Shown here piece by piece: positions 5,588-14,083 of a stretch of DNA of 15,399 bases. A program made the translations under genes and the position numbers. Each line of letters begins with the position of its first letter. The stretch's first letter is position 1. The notes beneath the pieces are model-generated. The model did no database searches and had not been told where the DNA came from. It saw nothing but the letters and a program-made list of their open reading frames with translations. The DNA comes from an uncultured Clostridia bacterium (GTDB taxonomy: Bacteria > Bacillota > Clostridia > Christensenellales > UBA1242): NCBI GenBank assembly GCA_934756675.1, contig CAKVLG010000012.1:1-15399 (forward strand). Reading direction: 5' to 3'.

Positions 5588-5616
5588 ATTTTAATAAAAA
5601 AGACTAAAATAGTCAA
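5588..5616 (-). promoter_or_regulatory. sufCB promoter with palindrome over the -35 box, predicted leaderless
   Basis: On the minus strand TTGACT (5616-5611) and TAAAAT (5593-5588) are 17 bp apart. Six bases separate the -10 box from the ATG, so the predicted first transcribed base is A5581 of the start codon itself. The plus-strand sequence GACTAAAATAGTC (5602-5614) is a 5-bp inverted repeat with a 3-bp centre that covers most of the -35 box. It could be an operator. Confidence 0.6.
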
Positions 5617-5642
5617 TAAAAAAGGCAATAATATTATTGCCT
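5617..5642 (-). terminator. Terminator of the dnaD-dnaI operon
   Basis: The 20-bp perfect palindrome AGGCAATAATATTATTGCCT (5642-5623 on the minus strand) can form a GGCAATA/TATTGCC hairpin with a 4-nt loop. It is followed by six T (5622-5617). It begins 5 nt after the dnaI stop codon. Confidence 0.88.
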
Positions 5643-5647
5643 GAAAT

Positions 5648-6595
5648 TTATTTTTTTATAAGTCTTAAATCGTCACCTTGTATTTTTGTGATTAGACTTG
5701 ATTGTTTGTTAACAATTCTACTAAACACGCGTTCGCCATAGCGGGCAAGAATGTCGTTTAGGTCAAGGTTTGTTGTAATGATAGTTGATTTGTTTTTGCG
5801 TACGCGTTCTGACAAAATCAAGTATAAGTATTCAATTGTTATATTTCTTAAGATTGGTTCGCTTCCAAGATCGTCAATAATCAAGACATCTGGGTCAAAA
5901 AGCATGTCTAAGTACGAGTCTTTTTCGCTGTTAAATGTTGTGTGATACTTAAGCAAAATATTGTTCATACCAAAGGCTGTTACAAATGATACGAGATAGC
6001 CTTTGTCGATGATTTGTTTAGCAATGCACTGTGATAAAAATGTTTTGCCAACACCAGTTGCACCAGTTATTAAAACGGTTTTTGCTTTGTTTTCTGGGAA
6101 CTTATCTGACCATTTTGTAAACACGGTTTTAAGCTCCATAAGTTCTTTTTGTTGATTTGGATTGGTTGCAATTTGTGGGTCAAAATTTTTGAAGTCTGCT
6201 AGTTCAGAAACTTGCAAACCGCTCTGCTTTATCATTTCTTCGTGAAGACGCTTTTTAAAACAATTACACATACCGCCATTTGTGAAACCAACATCATGGC
6301 AAATATTGCACTCGTACTTTGGTGTAAGCATATCGCTTGTTATGCCAAGTTTAGATAAAATATTTAGTTTCTCTGCAAGTATTTTCTTATATTTTGTGTC
6401 TAATTGGTTACTTATTTGATTGTTTGCTTTTAGTTTTGCAATATCGAAAACGAGTTCGCGTTCTTGTTTTTCTAGTGCGGCATAATCTTTGTTTTCACGC
6501 GCTTTAGATAAATTGGAATAGGCAATAGCTTGAGCTTCAGCACGCTTTTTAGCGAATTCTTCTTTAAGCTCTTTAATAATTGTAGTTTTATCCAT
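5648..6595 (-). CDS. dnaI: Helicase loader, DnaI/DnaC family AAA+ ATPase
   Basis: The 315-residue cytosolic protein has two parts. The N-terminal 95 residues are helical and charged. They are followed by a four-cysteine zinc-binding site, C96-x2-C99-x10-C110-x-C112, as in Bacillus DnaI. The AAA+ domain carries Walker A GATGVGKT (178-185), Walker B VLIIDD (237-242), a sensor-1 TTN (274-276) and the YGERVFSRI segment (286-294) with candidate arginine fingers R289 and R293. DnaI-type proteins load the replicative helicase DnaB/DnaC onto single-stranded DNA during initiation and restart, with DnaD and DnaB-type partners. The start has a TGAGG site 7 nt upstream inside the dnaD end. Only 2 nt separate it from the dnaD stop, so the two genes form an operon. 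A phage-type DnaC is possible, but the zinc site and pairing favour the chromosomal loader. Confidence 0.92.
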   Translation of the reverse strand: MDKTTIIKELKEEFAKKRAEAQAIAYSNLSKARENKDYAALEKQERELVFDIAKLKANNQISNQLDTKYKKILAEKLNILSKLGITSDMLTPKYECNICHDVGFTNGGMCNCFKKRLHEEMIKQSGLQVSELADFKNFDPQIATNPNQQKELMELKTVFTKWSDKFPENKAKTVLITGATGVGKTFLSQCIAKQIIDKGYLVSFVTAFGMNNILLKYHTTFNSEKDSYLDMLFDPDVLIIDDLGSEPILRNITIEYLYLILSERVRKNKSTIITTNLDLNDILARYGERVFSRIVNKQSSLITKIQGDDLRLIKK

Positions 6596-6597
6596 AG

Positions 6598-8049
6598 TTA
6601 TACCTCAATTGTGTCGAGCGAATCGAACAACGCGTTAAGCTCTTCCTTTTTGTATTCACGCGATTGATAGTTGTTTGCAGCTGGTTTTGTGGTTGAAGTT
6701 TGGTTTGCAAAAGTTGCAAGACGCTTTTTGATTTCGTCAATGTTAGAAATCTTTTCGGCATGTAAAGTAGCAAGAACCTTGTTTAAGTATTGAATAGGTT
6801 GAGCTTTGCCATTGCATGATGCGGCAACAAGCAAAATTGCCTCTTGCGAAAAGCCCCAATCGTTTGTCCAAGTATTATAAAAGTCGCGGTCATAAGTGTT
6901 GACAAGACGCGAAATGTTACATGCGTCAAGGACTTCACGTATTCTGCTATTTATGTCTGCAAGACCTTGAATATACTCGTTAATGGACTGAATGCTGACA
7001 AGTCCGAGTTTAAAGAACTTACAAATAACACTGTTTACACCTTCGAGGCTGCGAATGCTTTGCTTGAAGCAATATGATGCGATTGTTTGAAGTGTTTGGC
7101 TATCGTACCCCTTTTGGAGCCAATCTGTGATATAAGTATCGACCACACTTTCGAGATTTTGATAATATAGACCAATAGTCTTCGAAACGTCACGCGCAAG
7201 CGTGTACATTTGTTCTTTTTCTTGGTTGTATTCGGAAATGTCTTGCATGCTGAATAATTTTTGTTCTGCGTATTTTTTGAGTGTTTCGTCAAGCTTGGCA
7301 AAACCACCTTTGTTTTTTTGAAGTTTAGCTACTTCCAAAATTGTACCGTGAGAAAAACCATATGTGTTTGTCCACTTAAGGTACATGTTGCGTTCTTCAA
7401 GGTCAGCTTCACGTTTCAAACCAAGGGCAGAAAGAACTTCTTTAATTTCTTTACCTGCACGCTCTTGCTCCAAAAACTTCTCTTCGAGTGCAGCGGCACT
7501 TTTGATGCCTTCTTGCTCATAACTTCTTGCAACGGTTAAGATGTAAGGGTAGTTGACAGATGTACTTTTGATTGTTGTGCAATATTTGATAATCATGATC
7601 AAAGCTTCTGGCTCAAAGTGATAAGATTCAATCAAATGATAATATTCGTTATATTCGTTTGGGCGAATCATTCTTCCGCTAATAATTTGTTGAACTTGCT
7701 TATTAAAATCGTCATATTGACTCTTAACGCGAAGCTTGGCACTTCCAGAATGTGTTTTGATTGGCAAATATCTAACTTCCACTGGGTCGGTAGAAATAAT
7801 TTGAACAATACCCATGTCTTGCCAATAAGAAAAAGCATCAAGAATTTGATCTTCTGACATTTTTAAGACAATTGCCATTGAAGAAAGTGAATTGTCGTCA
7901 GAGTAAGGGTTCGAGCATTGACTTAAACCATAAAGGTAGACTTTTACATAATCGCCTTGTGCTTTTGGCAAGAACTCGTTAATAAAAGCGTTATCGATTG
8001 AAGTTGTTCCGTCCATTATTAATGAACTGGAAAAAGAACATAATCCCAT
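6598..8049 (-). CDS. DnaD-family replication initiation protein with four DnaD-like repeats
   Basis: This protein has 483 residues, longer than the roughly 230-350 usual for DnaD-like proteins. Residues 18-98 form a winged-helix-like N-terminal domain (AFINEFLPKAQGDYVKVYLY). Four helical modules follow at about 119-195, 202-281, 288-363 and 371-447. Modules 2 and 4 are clearly related (WTNTYGFSHGTIL at 226-238, WTNDWGFSQEAIL at 394-406, preceded by KEVL and REVL at the same spacing). Modules 1 and 3 share weaker similarity around IIKYC/IASYC. The C-terminus REYKKEELNALFDSL (464-478) matches the short conserved tail found on DnaD C-domain proteins. DnaD proteins bind DNA and help load the replicative helicase, which fits the adjacent dnaI. 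The start has a GGGGG-containing ribosome site 4 nt upstream. Confidence in the family is high. The repeat count is my own reading. Confidence 0.87.
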   Translation of the reverse strand: MGLCSFSSSLIMDGTTSIDNAFINEFLPKAQGDYVKVYLYGLSQCSNPYSDDNSLSSMAIVLKMSEDQILDAFSYWQDMGIVQIISTDPVEVRYLPIKTHSGSAKLRVKSQYDDFNKQVQQIISGRMIRPNEYNEYYHLIESYHFEPEALIMIIKYCTTIKSTSVNYPYILTVARSYEQEGIKSAAALEEKFLEQERAGKEIKEVLSALGLKREADLEERNMYLKWTNTYGFSHGTILEVAKLQKNKGGFAKLDETLKKYAEQKLFSMQDISEYNQEKEQMYTLARDVSKTIGLYYQNLESVVDTYITDWLQKGYDSQTLQTIASYCFKQSIRSLEGVNSVICKFFKLGLVSIQSINEYIQGLADINSRIREVLDACNISRLVNTYDRDFYNTWTNDWGFSQEAILLVAASCNGKAQPIQYLNKVLATLHAEKISNIDEIKKRLATFANQTSTTKPAANNYQSREYKKEELNALFDSLDTIEV

Positions 8050-8064
8050 AGAACCCCCTTTTAC

Positions 8065-8093
8065 TTGATTTTATTTTATATAATAATTATAAT
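8065..8093 (+). promoter_or_regulatory. sbcDC promoter within a divergent intergenic region
   Basis: TTGATT (8065-8070) and TATAAT (8088-8093) are 17 bp apart, the same boxes and spacing as before the wzy-like gene. Initiation is expected at about 8100, giving a 44-nt leader that ends in AAAGGATG (8131-8138), 5 nt before ATG 8144. The minus strand also reads TATAAT at 8091-8086, overlapping this box. It could drive dnaD, but its -35 region is only a T run. Confidence 0.65.
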
Positions 8094-8143
8094 AACATTA
8101 ACTAAGACAAAAAACAACATTTTTTATAAAAAAGGATGAACTT

Positions 8144-9301
8144 ATGAAAATACTTCACACAGCAGATTGGCACCTTGGCGACAAGTCGGATAATGTTAAT
8201 AGAATGGAAGAACAAACAAACATTGCAAACGAAATTGTAAAAATTGCAGACGAAAATGATGTTGATGTTGTGCTTGTTTGTGGTGATGTATATAACACGG
8301 CAAATCCGAGTAGTGAAGCTGAAGAATTGTTTTTTAGCACAATCGAAAAACTATCAAACCATGGCAATAGGCTTGTGTTTGTTATTTCTGGTAATCATGA
8401 CGATCCAGATAGAATTGAAGCTGCAAGTGGACTTGCAAAATCACACAACATTGTGCTTGCTGGTAGCGTTGATTTAAAGTCTAAGAAATACAAGGAAGAC
8501 GCAAAAACAAAAGTTGTTGAAAGTGGTAAAGGATACATTAAATTTGTTTGCGGAGAAGAAAATGGAACAATTGCATTTTTACCATACGCAAATGATGTAC
8601 GCATGAACGAAACAAACGGCGACTTATCTTATTCTGAAAAAATAAAGAATTGGTCAAGCATTGGTGCAAGTCATTATGACGATGGCTTAAATTTGTTTTG
8701 TGGTCACTTATACTTAGTTGGTTCAAGGTTTTCAAATAATCTTGTAAAAGTGGGTGATATTATGGCAGTTACCATAGATTCGCTCCCAAAATGCGATTAT
8801 ATTGCCCTTGGACACGTACATACCAATCAAAAAGTTGAAGAAAACGCATATTATAGCGGTGCAACTATAAGAAGGATAATAAATGGCAATGCTCCAGCTG
8901 TAAATTTAATTCACACTGTAAAAAATAAGATAACAAGTGTTGAAAAAATACAACTAATATCTCCAGTTCAATTTTTAGAGGTTGTCGCAACAAGTATTGA
9001 TGATGCACGTGAAAATCTAACATCATATAACGATGACGACATAATTGAACTTAAATTTAAATCGAGTGATAGTATTGCTAGCAGCGAATTAAAGCAACTA
9101 AAAAAAGACTTTAAATGTGTTAAAGTTGTTAATTTTGAATTTATTGGAACACAAACAAACGCACAAACAAAAAGACTAAAAGAACTATCTGATGAAGAAA
9201 TCTTTTTAAGATTTTATAGTCACATGCGTGGTTGTCAGCCACGCAAAGAACTAACGGAGTTCTTTTTGGAATGTAGAGGTGAAAAAGATGAAACCGATTA
9301 A
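8144..9301 (+). CDS. sbcD: Exonuclease subunit SbcD (Mre11-type nuclease)
   Basis: The 385-residue protein carries all the metallophosphoesterase motifs of SbcD/Mre11: D8 and H10 in HTADWHLG, GDVY (D48), SGNHDDPDR (N84, H85), GHLY (H188) and GHVH (H224, H226). These residues bind two manganese ions. SbcD is the nuclease of the SbcCD complex, which opens hairpins and protein-blocked DNA ends in the cytosol. The length is normal. The last third (about 270-385) matches the capping/SbcC-binding region. The start has an AAAGGATG ribosome site. The stop overlaps the start of sbcC by 14 nt, indicating translational coupling. No truncation or missing residue is visible. Confidence 0.96.
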   Translation: MKILHTADWHLGDKSDNVNRMEEQTNIANEIVKIADENDVDVVLVCGDVYNTANPSSEAEELFFSTIEKLSNHGNRLVFVISGNHDDPDRIEAASGLAKSHNIVLAGSVDLKSKKYKEDAKTKVVESGKGYIKFVCGEENGTIAFLPYANDVRMNETNGDLSYSEKIKNWSSIGASHYDDGLNLFCGHLYLVGSRFSNNLVKVGDIMAVTIDSLPKCDYIALGHVHTNQKVEENAYYSGATIRRIINGNAPAVNLIHTVKNKITSVEKIQLISPVQFLEVVATSIDDARENLTSYNDDDIIELKFKSSDSIASSELKQLKKDFKCVKVVNFEFIGTQTNAQTKRLKELSDEEIFLRFYSHMRGCQPRKELTEFFLECRGEKDETD

Positions 9302-12300
9302 ATTGGAAATAGCAGGGCTCCAGAGCTTTATTGAAAAACAAACTATTGATTTTTCGCTAGCTTCTGGTAGCATTTTTGGAATTTTTGGAAAAACGGGTAG
9401 CGGCAAGTCAACCATACTAGATGGTGTAACGCTTGCTCTTTTTGGGTACGTTTCAAGAATTTCAAAAAATGCAGAATTTATTAATTCTAAGTGTAATAGC
9501 TGTGAAGTTTCGCTTGAATTTGAAGAAGACGACAAAAAATATTATGTTAAACGTGTGTTTAAACTAAAAAAGAACGAAGGTGTCGACCAATCTGCAATAT
9601 TACTCAACAAAACAAGTGATGAACCTGTAACCTTGGCAGAAGGTGCTTTTGCTGTAACAAATAAAATTAAAGAAATTGTTGGGCTAGAGCCAGAAGAGTT
9701 TTGTCAAATTATTGCTTTGCCACAGGGTAAGTTTGCTGAATTTTTGCAAGCAAAACCATCAGAGCGCACGAACTTAATATCTAACATATTTGGTATTAAT
9801 GATTATGCTGAAAAATTGTTTTCAACTGTTAAAAGAAAGTCTGCAGCTTACGAAAACGAATTAAACATGCTAGAAGCTGAAAAAAATGGTATTGGCGTTG
9901 TCGAAAAGCAAGAAGTGCAAGCAAAAGAGGACGAACTTAAAAAGGAAGAGCAAGAATTAAAAGATATTGCTGCAAAAATACAAGAAGCTAGCAATGAATA
10001 TAAGACAATTGTAGAAAATGCTTCTCTAAAAAAGGACCAGGTTAAACTTAAATCAGAACTCGAAGATTTATATAAACAAAGTTCTGAGATAAAAGAAAAC
10101 AAAGGCGACTTAATTAGATATGAAAATGCAAAAAATTTAGATTTGTATTTTGGCAATTACGATAAACTACTTGGTCAAGTGAAAGATTTGAACCGCGAAG
10201 TAGATGAGTTGCGCAATAAAAAAATAGAACGCGATGCCTCTTTCCGTGACTTTGAAGAGCAATATAAAAGGTTTGATGAATTGCAAAAACATACTTTGCT
10301 TGATTTAGAAAGCAAAAAGAGTAGGCTTTTGGAACTTGGTGATGACCAATTATGTATCGAATCTGGCGAAAAAGAATTAGAAAGACTAAAAGGTGAGCTA
10401 GAAGAAAAGAATAAAACGCTTCAAATGAATAGTGAAAGTTTGGCATATGTTAGTAGTGAATGTGTAAGAGTGACAAATTCTTTGCAAGAACTTTATTCAA
10501 ACAAAGAAAAGTTGGAAGAACAAAAATCTAGCAAAGAACAATCACTTGAAAATAAGTCTGTTGAATCTGAAATAATTTTGATTGAATCGTTTGAAAGACA
10601 GCTAGAAAATGTAATAACAGGTTACAGGGAAGACATAAATGCGTGCAGAGATGAATATTCTGAGCTTGCAAAAAAAGAACGCGAATATAACGAAAAAATA
10701 GCAGAAATTGTTAATTCTGTTGATAGAGTTTGTGGCAAGTCTGATATGCCGCTTGTTTCAAGATTTAGGCAATCAATCGAAAAATTGTCAGCAATGGACA
10801 ATGTTCAAGATAAATATGATTTTCTTGGTAAACAGAATGAAAAAATCAAACAAGAAATGACTTCAATTTTAACTAAAATCAAAGAAATTGAAACTGAGAA
10901 TGATAAAAATCATACATTATTACAAGAAAAAATACAACTTGTAAGTAAAATTGAAAATAAATTAAAAACAAGCCAAATGGAAAGAGAAGAGTATATTGGT
11001 GATAATTATTTTGGTTTACTCGTTCAAAATGTCGATATTGGTGACGAGTGTCCTGTATGCAAAAACAGAGTTTCGAGAAAAAGTTATGCACCACTTTCTG
11101 ACACAAAAGGATTAGATAGTGAAATTGCCAGCATAAAGACAGAATTGCAAGTTGCAAGAAAAGAAAAAGAAAATACTATAATTGCGTGTGCTAAATCTGT
11201 AGCCAAAATTGATTTTTATAAATCGCAATTAGATTTACTTGCAAAAAAACATGCAGAAACAGAAAAAGTACGCGAAAAGTTATATATGATGTTTGTTGAT
11301 AACAATGGTAAACAAAAGGAAAATTTTGCCAGCATGCAAGAGGCAATGCATGTCGCTTGTAAGTCGCTAGAAAAACTATTGTCAGAGCGAAACAAACTAA
11401 GTGACGAAACGCTAGCTATAACAGTTCAAAAGACCGAGCTTGGTACGCGTTTGCAAATGCTTAACGAATGTATCGAAAAAGTTACAGATGTGTTGTATTC
11501 ACTAGAAAAACAACGTGCAGAGCGTGAGTTTATTTTGCAAGCAACCAACGAGTCTGGCGATAACTATAATAGTGCTGCTAAGCAATATAATCAAATTATT
11601 GATGAATTAGACAGTATAAATGCAGAAATCAGGAAGTTAGAGCAAAACAAGAACGACTTAATGGAAGAAAAATTGCAATTAACTAAGACTGAAGGTGAAA
11701 TTGTTGCAGAAAAACAATCAATAAGCGTTAAAATGGACAATGTAATGTCTACAATTAACTCTAAAAGGCTTAAGTTTGAAAGTCAAGGTTTTGAAAGTAA
11801 CAATTGCGAAAAAGAACTTGAAGAGTTAAAGCAAAAACAAGAAGAAATAACTGCAAAAAATAACGAGTTTAAAAATAGTTATGAACAAGAGAAAGGTAAA
11901 AAGATTAGTGTTGAAAAAGAATATAATCTAAAGTTTTCTCTTTTACAAGAGAAGAACAATGACTTGCGTGAACTTGATGCAAAAATCGACAACTTGTCGC
12001 GCACATATGGTTTTACTTCGACAGATGAAGCTAAAAATTATTTGGTAAGTGATTTAACAATTTCTAGTCTAAAAACCAAGGTTGAAGAGTTTGAAAGAAG
12101 AGTGAGTGTTATCAACTTGCAGCTTTCAAGTATTGATGAAAAAATTGGTGACAAAGAAATTGATGTTTCACGCGTCGATTATTTAGACGAGCAAATAAAA
12201 ATGCTTAGAGAAAAACAAGAGTCTAAGCAAATATATCTTGGTGTGTTGCAATCTGAATGTGGCGAGCTTAAAACAAAACTTGCTAAACTAGAAAAAATTG

Positions 12301-12836
12301 ATGCTAAACTTCCAGAACTAACCAAGAAATATGATTTAGCAAAAGAATTATACAATCTTCTTCGTGGCAAGAGTTTAGCAGAATTTATGGCAAATGAATT
12401 TATAGATATGATAACTACTTTTGCAAACGAAAAGTTGCAAATTTTAGACGGTGGCAGATATAAACTTTTCTATGATGAAAAGGATTTCTATGTAGAAGAT
12501 AATTTGAACGATGGCAAAAAGCGAGCAGTTTCTACACTCTCTGGTGGCGAAACGTTTTTGGTAAGTTTATCACTTGCACTAAGCATGTCAGATTGCATAC
12601 AATTGCAGTCTGATAAGAAAATGGATTTCTTCTTTTTGGACGAAGGGTTTGGAACGTTAGATAGCGAGCTTTGCCAAACAGTACTTGGTGCACTCTATAA
12701 GCTTAGAGGTGTAAACCTTAATATTGGATTAATAACTCACGTTCAAGAATTGCAAAACGAAATACAATATAAATTTATTGTTACAAAAGCCAGTGAAAAC
12801 AGTGGTTCTAAAGTTCAATTTGTAACAGGGTTATAG
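9288..12836 (+). CDS. sbcC: Exonuclease subunit SbcC (Rad50-type SMC-like ATPase)
   Basis: The 1182-residue protein has the SMC-like layout. An N-terminal ATPase half carries Walker A GKTGSGKS (34-41) and a Q-loop in IIALPQGKFAEF. Two long coiled-coil arms surround the zinc hook CPVC (C588-C591). The C-terminal half carries the signature LSGGE (1084-1088) and Walker B FFFLDEGFGTLD (1114-1125). SbcC dimerises through the hook and through ATP, and controls access of DNA ends to SbcD. I place the start at ATG 9288, 6 nt after the GAGGTG ribosome site (9276-9281). The in-frame GTG at 9279 is part of that site and would leave no site of its own. Length and motif order are normal for the family. 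Confidence 0.95.
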   Translation: MKPIKLEIAGLQSFIEKQTIDFSLASGSIFGIFGKTGSGKSTILDGVTLALFGYVSRISKNAEFINSKCNSCEVSLEFEEDDKKYYVKRVFKLKKNEGVDQSAILLNKTSDEPVTLAEGAFAVTNKIKEIVGLEPEEFCQIIALPQGKFAEFLQAKPSERTNLISNIFGINDYAEKLFSTVKRKSAAYENELNMLEAEKNGIGVVEKQEVQAKEDELKKEEQELKDIAAKIQEASNEYKTIVENASLKKDQVKLKSELEDLYKQSSEIKENKGDLIRYENAKNLDLYFGNYDKLLGQVKDLNREVDELRNKKIERDASFRDFEEQYKRFDELQKHTLLDLESKKSRLLELGDDQLCIESGEKELERLKGELEEKNKTLQMNSESLAYVSSECVRVTNSLQELYSNKEKLEEQKSSKEQSLENKSVESEIILIESFERQLENVITGYREDINACRDEYSELAKKEREYNEKIAEIVNSVDRVCGKSDMPLVSRFRQSIEKLSAMDNVQDKYDFLGKQNEKIKQEMTSILTKIKEIETENDKNHTLLQEKIQLVSKIENKLKTSQMEREEYIGDNYFGLLVQNVDIGDECPVCKNRVSRKSYAPLSDTKGLDSEIASIKTELQVARKEKENTIIACAKSVAKIDFYKSQLDLLAKKHAETEKVREKLYMMFVDNNGKQKENFASMQEAMHVACKSLEKLLSERNKLSDETLAITVQKTELGTRLQMLNECIEKVTDVLYSLEKQRAEREFILQATNESGDNYNSAAKQYNQIIDELDSINAEIRKLEQNKNDLMEEKLQLTKTEGEIVAEKQSISVKMDNVMSTINSKRLKFESQGFESNNCEKELEELKQKQEEITAKNNEFKNSYEQEKGKKISVEKEYNLKFSLLQEKNNDLRELDAKIDNLSRTYGFTSTDEAKNYLVSDLTISSLKTKVEEFERRVSVINLQLSSIDEKIGDKEIDVSRVDYLDEQIKMLREKQESKQIYLGVLQSECGELKTKLAKLEKIDAKLPELTKKYDLAKELYNLLRGKSLAEFMANEFIDMITTFANEKLQILDGGRYKLFYDEKDFYVEDNLNDGKKRAVSTLSGGETFLVSLSLALSMSDCIQLQSDKKMDFFFLDEGFGTLDSELCQTVLGALYKLRGVNLNIGLITHVQELQNEIQYKFIVTKASENSGSKVQFVTGL

Positions 12837-12841
12837 AACCT

Positions 12842-12873
12842 AAAAAGTAAAGACAAGCACTTTACTTTTTTTT
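12842..12873 (+). terminator. Terminator after sbcC
   Basis: AAAAAGTAAAG (12842-12852) pairs with CTTTACTTTTT (12860-12870) around a 7-nt loop, and the T run continues to 12873. It begins 5 nt after the sbcC stop. The stem has little G+C, so termination may be partial. Confidence 0.75.
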
Positions 12874-12902
12874 ATGTACTATGTTATAATATTTTAAGAG
12901 GT
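12862..12902 (+). promoter_or_regulatory. Promoter and ribosome site of the glycan operon
   Basis: A perfect TATAAT (12885-12890) lies 17 bp after a weak -35 candidate, TTACTT (12862-12867), inside the right arm of the sbcC terminator. Initiation is expected near 12897. AAGAGGT (12896-12902) precedes ATG 12908 by 5 nt, so the leader is very short. Confidence 0.55.
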
Positions 12903-12907
12903 ATAAC

Positions 12908-14083
12908 ATGGACGATAAATTAAAAATACTCGAAACGATGGATGTGTACTTGCCAGACGTTGACGGCGTTATCAATTGTATGCACAACTATTGTTTGAAT
13001 CTTAAAGATAAAACAGAGCTTTCTGTTTTAGTTCCAAAAAATAAAAAATCATATGTAGATAATTTGCCATATGAAATTAAGCGTTGCAAATCTATACATA
13101 TTCCTGTATTAAATCAATATTATGGTTTGCCTAGCCAGGACGCAAGCGTTAAAAAATATCTCGACTCAAAAAAGTTTGATATTATTCATTTTCATTCGCC
13201 ATTTGGCATGGCAAAATATGTTATTAAATATGCAAAAAAACATCACATACCAGTAGTTGCAACTTTCCATTCTGATATGCGAATGATATTCCGTGATGTG
13301 TTTAAGTCCAAACTTATTGCTGAAAGTGCTGTTAAAAGTCTCGGCAGGGTATATAACCAATGCGATGAAATTTTTGTTTGCAGCCCACTTGTTGCACAGC
13401 AAGCACGCTCTTATGGTTATAAAGGTAAAATTACATACTTGCCGTTTGGTACAGACTTAAAGATTTGTGAAAACGTAGACGAACTTGCAAGCAAAGCAAA
13501 TGAATCGTTTAACCTTGATCCAGATATGCCTGTGTTTGTGCATGTTGGCAGGGTAACAAAGCTCAAAAGGATTGATTTTATTATTAGAAGTCTAAAGATT
13601 TTGAAAGATAAAGGCAAAAAATTCAAGTTTTTCGTTGTTGGTAAGGGCTTTGAACTCGATAAACTAAAAGCTCTTGTAAAAAAACTTAATATGGAGCAAG
13701 AAGTTGTATTCACAGGATTTTTGGCAAGGGAACTTTTCCCACAAATCTTGTCACGTGCTAATCTTTTGTTGTTTCCTTCAATTTATGATAACTTTGGTTT
13801 GGTTAAAGTAGAAAGTGCTGTTTATGAAACACCGGGCGTATACATCGAAAACACTTGTGCTGGGTATGGTATTAACGATGGCGTTGACGGTTTTATTTCG
13901 AAAAACACTACAGAAGATTTTGCAAGTAAAATCGAAGAAGCTATAACAGATATGAAAAAGCTTAAAGAAATCGGTAAAACCGCACAAAAAACAATATATA
14001 TTTCTTGGAGTGAATGCTCTGATAAATTGCTTCAAAGATTAACAGAAATTGTAAAGGAGAAGAAAAATGAAGATAAGGAGTAG
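12908..14083 (+). CDS. Glycosyltransferase family 4 (GT-B fold)
   Basis: The 391-residue protein has the two-lobed pattern of GT4 retaining glycosyltransferases. The N-terminal acceptor lobe contains HFHSPFG (94-100) and TFHSD (119-123), which resembles diacylglycerol glucosyltransferases and PimB-type mannosyltransferases. The C-terminal donor lobe begins with VHVGRVTKLKRID (211-223) and contains GFLARE (270-275). It ends in FPSIYDNFGLVKVE (289-302), where the usual E-x7-E pair reads D294-x7-E302. No transmembrane segment is present, so it probably acts at the cytosolic membrane face. It is the first gene of an operon with a heptose kinase and a nucleotidyltransferase, so a sugar or heptosyl transfer to a lipid carrier or growing surface glycan is plausible. 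Its donor and acceptor cannot be read from the sequence. It overlaps the next gene by 17 nt. Confidence 0.88.
   Translation: MDDKLKILETMDVYLPDVDGVINCMHNYCLNLKDKTELSVLVPKNKKSYVDNLPYEIKRCKSIHIPVLNQYYGLPSQDASVKKYLDSKKFDIIHFHSPFGMAKYVIKYAKKHHIPVVATFHSDMRMIFRDVFKSKLIAESAVKSLGRVYNQCDEIFVCSPLVAQQARSYGYKGKITYLPFGTDLKICENVDELASKANESFNLDPDMPVFVHVGRVTKLKRIDFIIRSLKILKDKGKKFKFFVVGKGFELDKLKALVKKLNMEQEVVFTGFLARELFPQILSRANLLLFPSIYDNFGLVKVESAVYETPGVYIENTCAGYGINDGVDGFISKNTTEDFASKIEEAITDMKKLKEIGKTAQKTIYISWSECSDKLLQRLTEIVKEKKNEDKE

Noticed and set aside
4872..5594. Plus-strand open frames across sufC (4872-5201 and 5334-5594)
   Set aside because: They are antisense shadows of a well-supported ABC ATPase with all its motifs. 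They have no ribosome site or recognisable product.
9279..9287. GTG start of sbcC at 9279
   Set aside because: The GTG is part of the GAGGTG ribosome site that serves ATG 9288.
8144..12836. SbcCD as a novel defence nuclease-ATPase pair
   Set aside because: Both proteins have the full and ordinary motif set, size and order of housekeeping SbcD and SbcC, including the CPVC zinc hook.
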